Shown: piece after piece, positions 1-8,330 of the stretch
Position numbering within the stretch: the stretch's first letter is position 1
Layout of the letters: each line of letters starts with the position of its first letter
NCBI GenBank assembly: GCA_050011895.1
Contig: JBEKIF010000056.1
Coordinates: 1-52,628 of the forward strand
DNA length: 52,628 nucleotides
From: DATBGO01 sp050011895
GTDB taxonomy: Bacteria; Actinomycetota; Actinomycetes; Streptosporangiales; Streptosporangiaceae
Direction of reading: 5' to 3'
Program-made: the position numbers and the translations under genes
The notes under the pieces: generated by a model
Databases searched by the model: none
Seen by the model: only the letters and a program-made list of their open reading frames with translations
What the model was told of the DNA's origin: nothing

Positions 1-22
1 CCGTTCAATTCGGCCAGCCGGA

Positions 23-420
23 TCAGGCCGCGTGGGTCTCGAACCAGACGGAGCCGAGGTCGTGGCCGGCGGTGAGGCGCACGTCGGCGTCCAGTGCGGC
101 GGCCAGGCGCCGCAGCAAGGCGACGGTGGGCTCGGTGCCGCCCGGTCGATCTGCCTCTGGTCATGCTGCCTGGTCTTGCGGAACACGGTGAGGAGCACGA
201 TCTTCCCATCAGGAGTACACCAGTACGTTACCCGGGCCGCAATATCGCGAAGCCGGATCCGCAGCTCCCAGACCGTCCCCTCAAGGTGGTCTGACCAGGG
301 TCCGCCGAGTTCGGTTCCCTTCTCCGCGAGCATCCCGCAGACCTCGTCGACCCGCTTGAAGTCGCCGTCGCTGAGGCTATCCAGCCAGTCACGGACCGCA
401 GGCTCGATCTCGAAGTCAGA
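23..420 (-). pseudogene. Decayed HigB/HigA-type toxin-antitoxin relic (toxin 5' part joined to antitoxin 3' part)
   Basis: Read on the minus strand from about 418, the translation starts with a RelE/HigB (Gp49-like) toxin body: FEIEPAVRDWLDSL, then WELRIRLRDIAARVTYW and IVLLTVFRKT. No start codon lies upstream in this frame, because a TAG stop comes first. After about residue 90 the toxin frame loses its family resemblance, while the neighbouring frame reads EPTVALLRRLAAALDADVRL and stops at 23-25. That second piece is the C-terminal end of an XRE/HigA antitoxin. The simplest reading is a deletion from the toxin 3' end into the antitoxin, plus loss of the toxin 5' end next to the acetyltransferase gene. 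Family assignment is from motif recall; the broken frames are seen directly. Confidence 0.6.
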
Positions 421-438
421 TCGTGCCTGAGGGCCGCG

Positions 439-1041
439 CTAGCACGCCGCAGCGGCGGAGGCGCTAGGCCGCGGCCTGAGTTCGACCGTGACCTCGAGGA
501 CGCCCCGGGAATCCGGGTGCGACGACACGCGCCCGGCCCCGGCGAGCAGCGCTAGCGACGCGCGGTTGCCGGAACTGACGTTAGTGCGCAGCCGCTTGAC
601 CGCCCCTGGGCGTCGCTCCCTCAACGCCGACACGAGCGCGGTGCCGACGCCGCGTCCTTGCCAGTCGTCGGCGACGGCGACGGCGACGTCGGCGGCGCTC
701 GGGTCGCCGGGGTTCTGCAAAAGATGGGCGACCCCGACCGGCCTCTCCTCACCCTCTGGCGGCAGCACGATAAGCACGAGCGCAATGTGATGCACCCCGT
801 CAGCGCTGCCGACAAGCCGCCGGATCATCGAGTCATTGAGTTCGCCGAGCACCCCGAGGAACCGGTGCTGGCGTGATTCGCTGGACAAGCGGCGGAACCC
901 CTCGCGCAGCATCCGGGCATCAGTCGACAGCAGCGGCCAGATCAGCGCAGGCGTGCCGTCTCGCAGAAGGATCTCCCCGGGCAGCACCTGGCCGCCCGGC
1001 TGCGCCGCAGCCGCATTGCGGTCGGTCTCCGGGTGCGCCAC
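439..1041 (-). CDS. GNAT-family N-acetyltransferase
   Basis: A 200-residue protein with a single GNAT acetyltransferase fold. The acetyl-CoA pyrophosphate-binding loop (motif A) is visible as QGRGVGTA at about residues 128-135, preceded by the beta-strand VAVAVADDW. The first 35 residues are an Ala/Gln-rich tail likely outside the fold. Proteins of this type transfer acetyl from acetyl-CoA to an amine; the substrate cannot be told from the sequence. The gene stands alone and runs into the toxin-antitoxin relic downstream. The stretch just upstream (1042-1182) holds no recognisable gene. Confidence 0.85.
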   Translation of the reverse strand: MAHPETDRNAAAAQPGGQVLPGEILLRDGTPALIWPLLSTDARMLREGFRRLSSESRQHRFLGVLGELNDSMIRRLVGSADGVHHIALVLIVLPPEGEERPVGVAHLLQNPGDPSAADVAVAVADDWQGRGVGTALVSALRERRPGAVKRLRTNVSSGNRASLALLAGAGRVSSHPDSRGVLEVTVELRPRPSASAAAAC

Positions 1042-1182
1042 GAAGTAAGTCTAGCAAGCTGTGCTGCCAAGCTCGCCGGCACGAAGCTCGGCTGACTCAT
1101 AACCCAGCGGCAGTTGACGGTCGGCGCATCCACTCAAGGAGCATCAATCATCTGCACGGGGGCGGTATCGATCGTGGCCCTA

Positions 1183-2202
1183 TTACTCGACACCCATTCT
1201 GGTGAGGAGAGATTCGACGGTGTCGGCAAAGGCTGGCAGGTATGCCGCGCTGGGGAGTGGCCGGTTCGGTATGGGGGCGAGGCCAGCCATCTCCAGGTTG
1301 GGGGTTACGCGCTCCATGAGATCGCGGGCCCGGCTGGAGATGAGGTACTCGGAGTCCGTGGTCTCGGCCTCCTTTTCAAGCCAGGCTAGGATCTCCAGGG
1401 ATGCCGGGAACAGGTGAACCCAGGACACGAATGTGGGCATGTACTTGGCGGAGGGGCCGACTTCGAGGAGCATGGCCCACTTGTCTCGGTAGGCAAGGAA
1501 GATCCGTTCGTTCCCGGACCATCGTGCTTTCACGACCCTCGATGCGGAAAGGCCGGCGAGGGTATCGTTGACGTTCCTTTTGGCGAATCCGGCTTCGTCT
1601 GAGATTCTTGCCGCATCCAGTGGGCCGTCGGCGAAGGTAAGCAGTATTCTCATCACTTCCGACCGACTTCCCGGACCGAAGAGATGGCGGAGCTGAAACG
1701 CAAGGTTTACGGGCTGCCGTGCGTCTGGCTCACTCGATTTGCCGCTCCGGAAAGCGCGGGGGCGGAGGTATCCGTGCTCCGCAAAGGCAGGGTCTGGCTC
1801 ACCGATAAAACTCACGATGTCCGGGCTGAACACGGGTGCATCCTCGGGGTACTGCCGGTGCTTCCGCTGGCTTGTCGGCCCCTGCAACGAGGGTACCGAT
1901 TCTCCCGCACATGCGAGCGCGGCGCCGACTAGGCCTGGATCGACCGGGAACCGGGCGGTCAGGTTCCGGAGGCGCTGCATGCTCAGCAGCCGGCGGTTAC
2001 CCGTGAGCCAGTCGAGCATCTCGTCGAACAGCCGGGGATCGCGCCGCGCAACCTCAATCGTGAAGAGAATAAGGGCCTCTGGGTCGATCGCCCAACGGTC
2101 GGCACCCGTGACGTTTGCCGAGAGCCCCACCTGCGCCCACTGGCGCCAAGCGAACTCAAGGAACCCCCGCCGGGCCCTATCTCTAAGGTCCGAGAGCGCC
2201 AT
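1183..2202 (-). CDS. Hypothetical protein with central winged-helix domain
   Basis: A 339-residue soluble protein not recognised as a named family. Residues 1-130 are predicted mostly helical with charged helices such as LILFTIEVARRDPRLFDEML. Residues about 178-240 look like a winged helix-turn-helix: a helix (EVMRILLTFADGPL), a turn, a putative recognition helix (FAKRNVNDTLAGLSASRVV) and a wing (RWSGNERIFLAY). That suggests DNA binding with a larger effector or partner domain at the N-terminus, but no ligand motif is visible. An in-frame TGA lies a few codons upstream of the ATG, which supports this start. It is monocistronic and GC-poorer than its neighbours. Confidence 0.65.
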   Translation of the reverse strand: MALSDLRDRARRGFLEFAWRQWAQVGLSANVTGADRWAIDPEALILFTIEVARRDPRLFDEMLDWLTGNRRLLSMQRLRNLTARFPVDPGLVGAALACAGESVPSLQGPTSQRKHRQYPEDAPVFSPDIVSFIGEPDPAFAEHGYLRPRAFRSGKSSEPDARQPVNLAFQLRHLFGPGSRSEVMRILLTFADGPLDAARISDEAGFAKRNVNDTLAGLSASRVVKARWSGNERIFLAYRDKWAMLLEVGPSAKYMPTFVSWVHLFPASLEILAWLEKEAETTDSEYLISSRARDLMERVTPNLEMAGLAPIPNRPLPSAAYLPAFADTVESLLTRMGVE

Positions 2203-2427
2203 CTTCGACTCTCAGGGCGCCGAGTGCTTCCTCGAGTACCGAAGTGAACGGCCAGGGCCTGGCCGTAGCGTCGAGTCACGATCCGGGTCAAGAACCCGTC
2301 CGGATGGCCGCTACCCGCAGGTTAAAGGTCCCGTCCGGCCCGCTCCATGAGACGTCGCCAGGCACCGCCATTACCGGGTTCTCTCCTCAGGGCTTGCCAC
2401 CCGTGTCATCCGGCCATTGGCACCTCA

Positions 2428-3183
2428 TTAGACCGTCCACACCAGACAGAATGGCTTGCCGGCCGGATCGGCGTAGACCCGCCAGTTCGGGCCGGCGCCG
2501 TCCAGCCGGGTGGCACCGATGTCGAGGGCGGCCCGTTCCGCCGCGTCCACGTCCTGGACGGTCACGTCGAGGTGGATCTGCTGCGGGTACGCCGGATCCG
2601 GCCAGCGCGGCGCGGTGTACTGCTCCACCTGCTGGAACATCACCGGCTGCGCGCCGTCCTCGCCGATCATGGCGACCCCGTCCGCCTGGTACGTCACCGG
2701 CTTGCCGAGCAGGCCCGCGTAGAAGTGGCTCAGCGCCTTCGCGTCGGGGCAGTCGAGCATGACGCCCATCAGGGTGGTCCGCGGATCGCCGGTGCTGACG
2801 CACAGGTCGAACGGGTGGCCGGCCGGGTCGGCCAGTGTGTGCCACCGCTCGTTGCGGCGCAGCAGGCTGGCGCCGAGCTGCTGGGCGCGTTCGGCCGCCG
2901 CGTCGATGTCCGGTACCCGGAAGTCGAGGTGGGCCTGCTGCGGGCGGTCCTGGTCCGGCCAGCGGGGCGGCACGTGGCCGGTGGCCCGTTGCAGGCCGAT
3001 CCGCCAGCCGTCACCGGAGTCGATCGTGATCCACTCGTCCTCGTCATCGTCCTCGTCGTCGTCGGGGACGCGTCGCCAGCCGGCGAGCTGCTCGTAGAAC
3101 GTGGCCAGGAGGTCGATGTCCGGGGCGTCCAGCGCCACGGCCCGCAGTGAGCCGATCGCCTGCCGGCGCGGTTCGGAGGTCAT
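2428..3183 (-). CDS. Two-domain VOC (glyoxalase/bleomycin-resistance-like) protein
   Basis: A 251-residue protein made of two tandem VOC modules, about residues 12-128 and 135-251. Both carry the family's typical metal-site strand contexts (QQAHLDFRVPDIDAA and QQIHLDVTVQDVDAA) and both end in 'DPAGxPF' loops, so the second half is a duplication of the first. Residues 41-50 form a very acidic loop of Asp and Glu. VOC proteins include metal-dependent dioxygenases, glyoxalases and drug-binding proteins; the substrate is unknown. No operon partner is evident. Confidence 0.85.
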   Translation of the reverse strand: MTSEPRRQAIGSLRAVALDAPDIDLLATFYEQLAGWRRVPDDDEDDDEDEWITIDSGDGWRIGLQRATGHVPPRWPDQDRPQQAHLDFRVPDIDAAAERAQQLGASLLRRNERWHTLADPAGHPFDLCVSTGDPRTTLMGVMLDCPDAKALSHFYAGLLGKPVTYQADGVAMIGEDGAQPVMFQQVEQYTAPRWPDPAYPQQIHLDVTVQDVDAAERAALDIGATRLDGAGPNWRVYADPAGKPFCLVWTV

Positions 3184-3294
3184 GCCCCCGATCCTGCCGA
3201 TCCCGGGGCCGGCCCGCCACCGGAAACCGGCGTTGACGCGTAGATTGCCCGCAGCCGGGCGGCGACGAAGGGGCGAGCCGCCGCCGGGCGGGGG

Positions 3295-4722
3295 TCAGGG
3301 GGCCAGGTCGGCCAGGATCTCCCCGAACCTGCCCAGCGCCGCGGCGATCCACGGCAGCCGCAGCGGCTCGGCAGACTGCAGGGCTGCCTCCCGCTGGGCG
3401 TCGGTGTCGCCGTAGAGCAGCCCGGTCGCGATGCGGACCCGCAGCGCCCGCGAGCTTTCGCCGAACGCGCTCGCGGGCAGCACGGCGGCGCCATAACGCT
3501 CCAGCAGGTGCCTGGCCAGGCCGTCGCCGGTGGTCACGCCGTGGGCATCGCGCAGATGCCCGCGCCACGGCTCGAAATCGGGGTAGAGGTAGAACGCGGC
3601 CTGCGGCGGCGGCACCAGCAGCCCGGCGGCCGCGCACCGGCCGGCCACGGCGCGGACCACGCTGGCGTGCAGCGACCGGCTCCTTGTTATCCGTTTCACA
3701 ATGTCCTCGGGCTCACCGAACGCGACAGCCGCAGCATGCTGGACCGGCGCCGAGGGCGACGACCAGATCTCGCTGCCGACGCCGAGCAGCGCCCCGGCCA
3801 GCGACTCCCCGAGCGGGCCGTCCGCCATCCTGGCCACCCCGCACCGCCAGCCGCCGAGGGCGAGGTTCTTGCTGAGCGAGGTCGTCACCACGGTGCGGTG
3901 CGGCGTGACCGCCGCGGGGGACAGCACCGCCGCCGCAGGATCGTGGATCAGGTCGCGGTAGATCTCATCGGAGATGATGACCAGATCGTGCTCTTCGGCC
4001 ACCTCGCACAGGGCGCGGACCGTATCCGGCCTGGCCAGCCTGCCGGTCGGGTTGTCGGGCAGGGTGACGATGACGGCGCCGATCCGGCGTCCCGCCAGCC
4101 GCGCGTCCCGGACCGCCGCCGCGAGCCTGGCCGGATCGCAGATCCCGCCCTCGCCCGCCGGGATGGGCACGAAATGGCAGCGGGCGCCGACCAGGCCGGC
4201 CTGCGCGGCGTAGCTCACCCAGCTGGGGCACGGTACGGCGACATCTTCGCCGATCGCCAGCAGCAGCGCGAAGATCAGCGGCTTGCTGCCCGGGCCGCAG
4301 ATGACGGCATCAGGCTCGGTCGGCAGGGCGCGCCGCTGCCAGTAGCCCGCGGCAGCGCTGCGCAGCGCGGGCAGGCCGGCCACCGGGCCGTACCCGTTGC
4401 GGCCGGACGCCGCCGCCAGCGCCGTGCGCAGGCTGGCGGCTACCGGCAGGCCCGCTTCGCCGAACGCGAGCGGCAGCAGGTCCTGCCCGCGGCTGCGGCG
4501 GGCCGCCATCGCCTCGTTGGCCGCGAGCGTCGCGGACACCGGGATGCCGTGGCGGGGCGCTGCAGGGTGGCGGGGCGCTGCACCGTGGCGGGTCGCTGCG
4601 CCGTGGCGGGTCGCTGCGCTGCCGCGGGGCGCTGCGCCGGGAGCGGGATGGAGAACCGGTTCGGGCGGGCAGGCAGGTGCTGCGGTCGGCGCTTTGGGCA
4701 GCGCCTGGCCGGCATGGGGCAT
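3295..4722 (-). CDS. PLP-dependent class I/II aminotransferase
   Basis: A fold-type I aminotransferase with the PLP lysine in SLSKNLALGGWR (about K285), the NPTG loop (about 224-227) and the SDEIY motif (D252, Y255). The conserved body begins near residue 58 (HGIPVSATLAANE); the first ~58 residues are Ala/Pro/Arg/His-rich and largely encoded by an 18-bp tandem repeat, so they are probably an appended tail or the product of a misplaced start. I keep the upstream ATG because no in-frame ATG or GTG sits between the repeat and the body. The gene is divergent from a LysR regulator across a 184-bp spacer, which suggests control by it. Substrate unknown. Confidence 0.82.
   Translation of the reverse strand: MPHAGQALPKAPTAAPACPPEPVLHPAPGAAPRGSAATRHGAATRHGAAPRHPAAPRHGIPVSATLAANEAMAARRSRGQDLLPLAFGEAGLPVAASLRTALAAASGRNGYGPVAGLPALRSAAAGYWQRRALPTEPDAVICGPGSKPLIFALLLAIGEDVAVPCPSWVSYAAQAGLVGARCHFVPIPAGEGGICDPARLAAAVRDARLAGRRIGAVIVTLPDNPTGRLARPDTVRALCEVAEEHDLVIISDEIYRDLIHDPAAAVLSPAAVTPHRTVVTTSLSKNLALGGWRCGVARMADGPLGESLAGALLGVGSEIWSSPSAPVQHAAAVAFGEPEDIVKRITRSRSLHASVVRAVAGRCAAAGLLVPPPQAAFYLYPDFEPWRGHLRDAHGVTTGDGLARHLLERYGAAVLPASAFGESSRALRVRIATGLLYGDTDAQREAALQSAEPLRLPWIAAALGRFGEILADLAP
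4547..4636 (-). repeat. 18-bp tandem repeat (about 5 units) in the aminotransferase 5' end
   Basis: Five consecutive units of 18 bp on the pattern CCGTGGCGGGTCGCTGCG, two of them identical and the others with a few substitutions. The unit length is a multiple of three, so copy-number change would keep the aminotransferase frame. It encodes repeats rich in Arg, His, Ala and Pro. Confidence 0.85.
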
Positions 4723-4860
4723 GACATGGCTCCTGGGCCATCAGGGCGGGGCTTATCCCGGGGTGACTGAGTGGCTGCCCGGGTGCTCTGCGCGGAATGT
4801 CGCGACTACGACGTCGCAACTCTCGTATCAGCCACTTCTACCAGCATGTCTGTCAATAAG

Positions 4861-4904
4861 GATAAGCGCAAGCGCTGATATGCGTGGTATTGGGTAAGCT
4901 TATC
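4861..4904. promoter_or_regulatory. Putative LysR operator in the divergent promoter
   Basis: A perfect 7-bp inverted repeat, GATAAGC at 4861-4867 and GCTTATC at 4898-4904, closes two bases before the LysR ATG. A second short palindrome, GCGCAAGCGC, lies at 4866-4875. The stretch is far more AT-rich than its surroundings. This fits an autoregulatory LysR site controlling both divergent genes; function is inferred. Confidence 0.4.
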
Positions 4905-4906
4905 TG

Positions 4907-5848
4907 ATGCTAGACACGCACCGGCTCCGGCTGCTCAGGGAATTCGCGGAGCGGGGGAGCATCGTGGCCGCCGCCGGCGCGCTCGGTTACACGCCGTCGG
5001 CGGTTTCTCAGCAGCTGGCCACGCTGGAACGCGAGGCGGGAGTCGCGCTGCTCGACCGGACGGCGAGGACCGCCGAGCTGACCGACGCGGGACGGCGGCT
5101 TGCGGCGCACGCCGGCCGCATCCTGGCCCTGATCGAGGAGGCCGAGGCAGACATGTCCGGGCGGGAGCCGTCCGGCCGCGTCGCCGTCACCGCCTTCGCG
5201 ACCGCCGCGATCGCCTTCGCCCCCGCCCTGGCCCGCTGCGTCCGGGCCCATGCCGGGCTGACCCTCCTGCTGAGGCAGGCGGCGCCGGGCGAGGGCCTGC
5301 GGCAGGTCCGCACCGGTGAGGCGGACATCGCCCTGATCGACGACTGGACAGGACGGCTGCCCGGCACCGAGCGGGGCACGCTGCGGTTCCGCCACCTGCT
5401 CGATGACCCGCTCGTCCTCGTGGTGCCGCGCGGGCACCCGGCCGCCAGCCCGGGCGACCCGGTCGACCTGCGGCAGCTGCTCGGCGAGCCGTGGATGGCC
5501 GCGCCCGCCGGAGAGCCATCCCGCCAGGCGGTGGACCGGCTGCTGGCCGGCGCGGGCGGTGCCCCGCCGGTCCCGTGGGAATTCGAGGGCCTGGCCACGA
5601 TCCTCAGCCTAGTAGCCCGCGGCATCGGGATCGCGGCGCTGCCGAGGCTGGTGCTGGCCGCCGGGGAGCGCCGGGTCGCGGTCAGGGAGCTGCCGGCGGG
5701 TTTCCCGGCCCGCGGCGTTTACGCGGTGGCCAGGGCGTCCAGCGTCAACCGGTCGTCGGTGTCAGTGATCCTGGCCGCGCTGGGCGCCGCGGCCGGCGGC
5801 CTGCCGGGCGCCGCTGGCAGCGGCGCGGCGGCCCGGGACAGCCGGTAG
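4907..5848 (+). CDS. LysR-family transcriptional regulator
   Basis: A 313-residue LysR regulator: an N-terminal winged HTH (about residues 4-62, with the recognition segment GYTPSAVSQQLATLEREAG) and a periplasmic-binding-like effector domain (about 88-295). It is divergent from the aminotransferase gene, the classical arrangement for LysR control of an adjacent metabolic gene. The ATG follows an inverted repeat by two bases and no Shine-Dalgarno is visible, so the transcript may be leaderless. The C-terminus is a short Gly/Ala/Ser-rich tail. The effector may be the aminotransferase substrate, but nothing in the sequence identifies it. Confidence 0.9.
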   Translation: MLDTHRLRLLREFAERGSIVAAAGALGYTPSAVSQQLATLEREAGVALLDRTARTAELTDAGRRLAAHAGRILALIEEAEADMSGREPSGRVAVTAFATAAIAFAPALARCVRAHAGLTLLLRQAAPGEGLRQVRTGEADIALIDDWTGRLPGTERGTLRFRHLLDDPLVLVVPRGHPAASPGDPVDLRQLLGEPWMAAPAGEPSRQAVDRLLAGAGGAPPVPWEFEGLATILSLVARGIGIAALPRLVLAAGERRVAVRELPAGFPARGVYAVARASSVNRSSVSVILAALGAAAGGLPGAAGSGAAARDSR

Positions 5849-5854
5849 CGCGGA

Positions 5855-7072
5855 TCATGCGTCTCGCTCGATCGGGCAGGTCATGCACCGCGGGCCGCCC
5901 CTGCCGCGGCCAAGCTCGCTGCCCCGGACCGTGATCACCTCGATCCCGTTGCTCCGGAGATAGCTGTTGGTGGTGACGTTCCGCTCGTAGGCCACCACGA
6001 CGCCGGGCGCGACGGCCAGCACGTTGCAGCCGTCGTCCCATTGCTCCCGCTGCGCGGAATGCACGTCCTGGGTCGCCGTCAGCACCCGGATCTCACCGCG
6101 GCCGGTCGCGGCGGCAATCGCGGCGTGCATCTCCTCCGGCGGGTGATCGGTGACCTTGAGCTCCTTCGGGCCGTCGCCCGGCTCGACCGTGTAGGACGGC
6201 AGCATCCCCATCGCCGCGTATTTCACGAACACCCCGTAGTCCGCCATGGTCAGGACCGTGTCCAGGTGCATGAACGCCCGCGTCTTCGGCATGTCGACCG
6301 CCACCAGGCGCTGCGCCGCGCCGGAGGCGAACAGCCGGCTCGCGAGGACCTCGACCGCCTGCGGCTGGGTTCGCTCGCTCATCCCGACCAGGACCGCGCC
6401 GTCGCCGAGCACCAGCACGTCGCCGCCCTCGATGGTGGCCGGGGCGCTGTCGGCGCCGTGGTACCAGACCTCGAACCCGCCCGCGGCGAACATCGGATGC
6501 CACCGGTACATCGCCTCGTCGCTGATGGTCTCCCTGATCCTGGCCTGGTGGCGCATCACGTTGATCGAGACGCCGTCGTAGATCCAGCAGGAGGTATCCC
6601 GCTGGTAGAGCAGGTTCGGCAGCGGCGCGAGCACGAAGCCGTCCGGCTTCAGCGAGCGAAAGGCGATGCTCCTCGGCTCGCAAGCCAGCTCAAGGAACTC
6701 GCGCTTGGTGATCCCGCCGATCAGGAACTGGGCCAGGGCCGCCGCGTCAAGGGCGCCGAAGGCGGTGCGGAGCGCGTCGGTCGCCAGCGGGCCGTGCAGC
6801 CGCGGGTCGAAGACCCGCTCGAGCACGTAGTCCCGCGCATCGGGGATCTCCATGGTCTGGGCCAGCAGCTCGCCGTAGTAGTGCACGGCCACGCCGTGCG
6901 AGCGCAGCGTCTGCGCGAACGCGTCGTGCTCGGCCTGCGCCTCGGCCACCCAGAGCACGTCATCGAAGAGCAGGTCGGCGGCGTTGTCCGGGGTGAGCCG
7001 CTTCAGCTCGAGGCCGGGCCGGTGCAGGATGACCTGGCGGAGGCGGCCGACCTCTGAGTCAACGTGGAACAT
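5855..7072 (-). CDS. arcA: Arginine deiminase
   Basis: A 405-residue guanidine-modifying enzyme of the arginine deiminase family (L-arginine + H2O to citrulline + NH3). It shows the family motifs YQRDTSCW, EGGDVLVLG and MHLDTVLTM, and the catalytic cysteine in GGPRCMTCPI (about C396). Length matches the family (about 400-410). An AGGAG sits before the ATG. The rest of the deiminase pathway (ornithine carbamoyltransferase, carbamate kinase, antiporter) is absent from the window, so this is an orphan copy. It is convergent with the LysR gene (6-bp gap) and divergent from the dapE-like gene across 100 bp. Confidence 0.93.
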   Translation of the reverse strand: MFHVDSEVGRLRQVILHRPGLELKRLTPDNAADLLFDDVLWVAEAQAEHDAFAQTLRSHGVAVHYYGELLAQTMEIPDARDYVLERVFDPRLHGPLATDALRTAFGALDAAALAQFLIGGITKREFLELACEPRSIAFRSLKPDGFVLAPLPNLLYQRDTSCWIYDGVSINVMRHQARIRETISDEAMYRWHPMFAAGGFEVWYHGADSAPATIEGGDVLVLGDGAVLVGMSERTQPQAVEVLASRLFASGAAQRLVAVDMPKTRAFMHLDTVLTMADYGVFVKYAAMGMLPSYTVEPGDGPKELKVTDHPPEEMHAAIAAATGRGEIRVLTATQDVHSAQREQWDDGCNVLAVAPGVVVAYERNVTTNSYLRSNGIEVITVRGSELGRGRGGPRCMTCPIERDA

Positions 7073-7172
7073 GGCGCTCCTGTCCGGGCCGGTGCGGGCG
7101 GCGGTGGCTGGTGGTGGCCGTGCGCGCTGGATCCTTCAGGTCAGTTATTTCATGCCGGGGTAAGCTGCCGCC

Positions 7173-8231
7173 GTGCAGCTTGATCTTTTCGCCGATGCGG
7201 CTGAGCTCACGGCGCAGCTGGTGGACATCGAGTCGGTCAGCGGCGCGGAGGGCCCGATCGCCGACGCGATCGAGGCCGCGTTGCGCGCGCTGCCTCAGCT
7301 GGCCGTGGACAGGGACGGCCACGCGGTGGTCGCGCGGACCAGCCGCGGCCTCGCGGAGCGGGTTATTCTGGCCGGCCATATCGACACCGTGCCGGTCGCC
7401 GGGAATCTCCCGTCCCGCGCCGAGCGGGGAGTGCTGCACGGCTGCGGCACCACCGACATGAAGGCCGGCGTCGCCGTCGCGCTCAGGCTGGCGGCCACGG
7501 TGCCCGAGCCGGCCAGGGACGTGACCTACGTGTTCTACGACTGCGAGGAGGTCGAGGCGGAGCGCAACGGCCTGCTCCGGCTGAGCCGCCGCCGTCCTGA
7601 GCTGCTCGCCGGTGACTTCGCGGTGCTGATGGAGCCGACCGGGGAGGTGGTCGAGGGCGGCTGCCAGGGCACCATGCGGGCCGAGATCCGGGCCGCCGGC
7701 CAGCGCGCGCACAGCGCCCGCTCCTGGCGCGGCCGCAACGCGATCCACGAGGCGGCCGGCATCCTCGACGTGCTGCGCGGCTACCAGGCGCGCCAGCCCG
7801 AGATCGATGGCCTGGCCTACCATGAGGGCCTGAACGCGGTCGCGATCAGCGGCGGGGTCGCCATGAACGTGATCCCCGATGAGTGCGTGGTGACGGTCAA
7901 CTTCAGGTTCGCGCCTGACCGCTCGGCCGCCGACGCGCAGGCGTACATAAGGGACATGTTCTCGGGCTGGGACGTCCGCGTCACTGACGCCGCGGGCGGG
8001 GCGCGGCCCGGGCTGACGGCACCCGCCGCGGCGTCCTTCGTGGCCGCGGTCGGCGGGACGCCCAGGGCCAAGCTGGGCTGGACCGATGTGGCCCGGTTCG
8101 AGGCGCTGGGCATCCCGGCCGTCAACTTCGGTCCCGGTGACCCGCAGCTAGCGCACACCAGGGACGAGCACATCGAGATCGCCGCCATCGCCGAGTGCGA
8201 GGCCAGGACGCGCCGCTGGCTGACCGCCTGA
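7173..8231 (+). CDS. dapE: Succinyl-diaminopimelate desuccinylase (M20 metallopeptidase)
   Basis: A 352-residue M20 dimetal hydrolase of the actinobacterial DapE type, which releases LL-diaminopimelate from its N-succinyl form for lysine and peptidoglycan synthesis. Metal and catalytic residues are visible: HIDTVP (H69, D71), GTTDMKAG (D95), the glutamate pair in DCEEVE (E125/E126), the dimerisation-domain GCQGT, and the last histidine in AHTRDEHIEI. The start is GTG at 7173. The desuccinylase assignment over other M20 amidohydrolases rests on overall resemblance and length. Confidence 0.85.
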   Translation: MQLDLFADAAELTAQLVDIESVSGAEGPIADAIEAALRALPQLAVDRDGHAVVARTSRGLAERVILAGHIDTVPVAGNLPSRAERGVLHGCGTTDMKAGVAVALRLAATVPEPARDVTYVFYDCEEVEAERNGLLRLSRRRPELLAGDFAVLMEPTGEVVEGGCQGTMRAEIRAAGQRAHSARSWRGRNAIHEAAGILDVLRGYQARQPEIDGLAYHEGLNAVAISGGVAMNVIPDECVVTVNFRFAPDRSAADAQAYIRDMFSGWDVRVTDAAGGARPGLTAPAAASFVAAVGGTPRAKLGWTDVARFEALGIPAVNFGPGDPQLAHTRDEHIEIAAIAECEARTRRWLTA

Positions 8232-8275
8232 GGGCAGCCGGGCCCGCCAGGCCGACGGCCCCCGGCCGGCGGATC

Positions 8276-8326
8276 GGACCGGGGACCGGGTGACCGTCGG
8301 ACCGGGGACCGGGGACCGGGTAACCG
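8276..8326. repeat. Short tandem GGACCGG-type repeats between convergent genes
   Basis: Between the dapE-like and protease stop codons the sequence holds five spaced copies of the heptamer GGACCGG or close variants, in two blocks (8276-8296 and 8299-8326). No classical U-tract terminator was seen, but the GC-rich block may serve as one for both genes. Confidence 0.5.
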
Positions 8327-8330
8327 GAGC

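Noticed and set aside
3508..4770. Plus-strand open frame of 420 codons opposite the aminotransferase
   Set aside because: Shadow frame; the opposite strand has all PLP-enzyme motifs.
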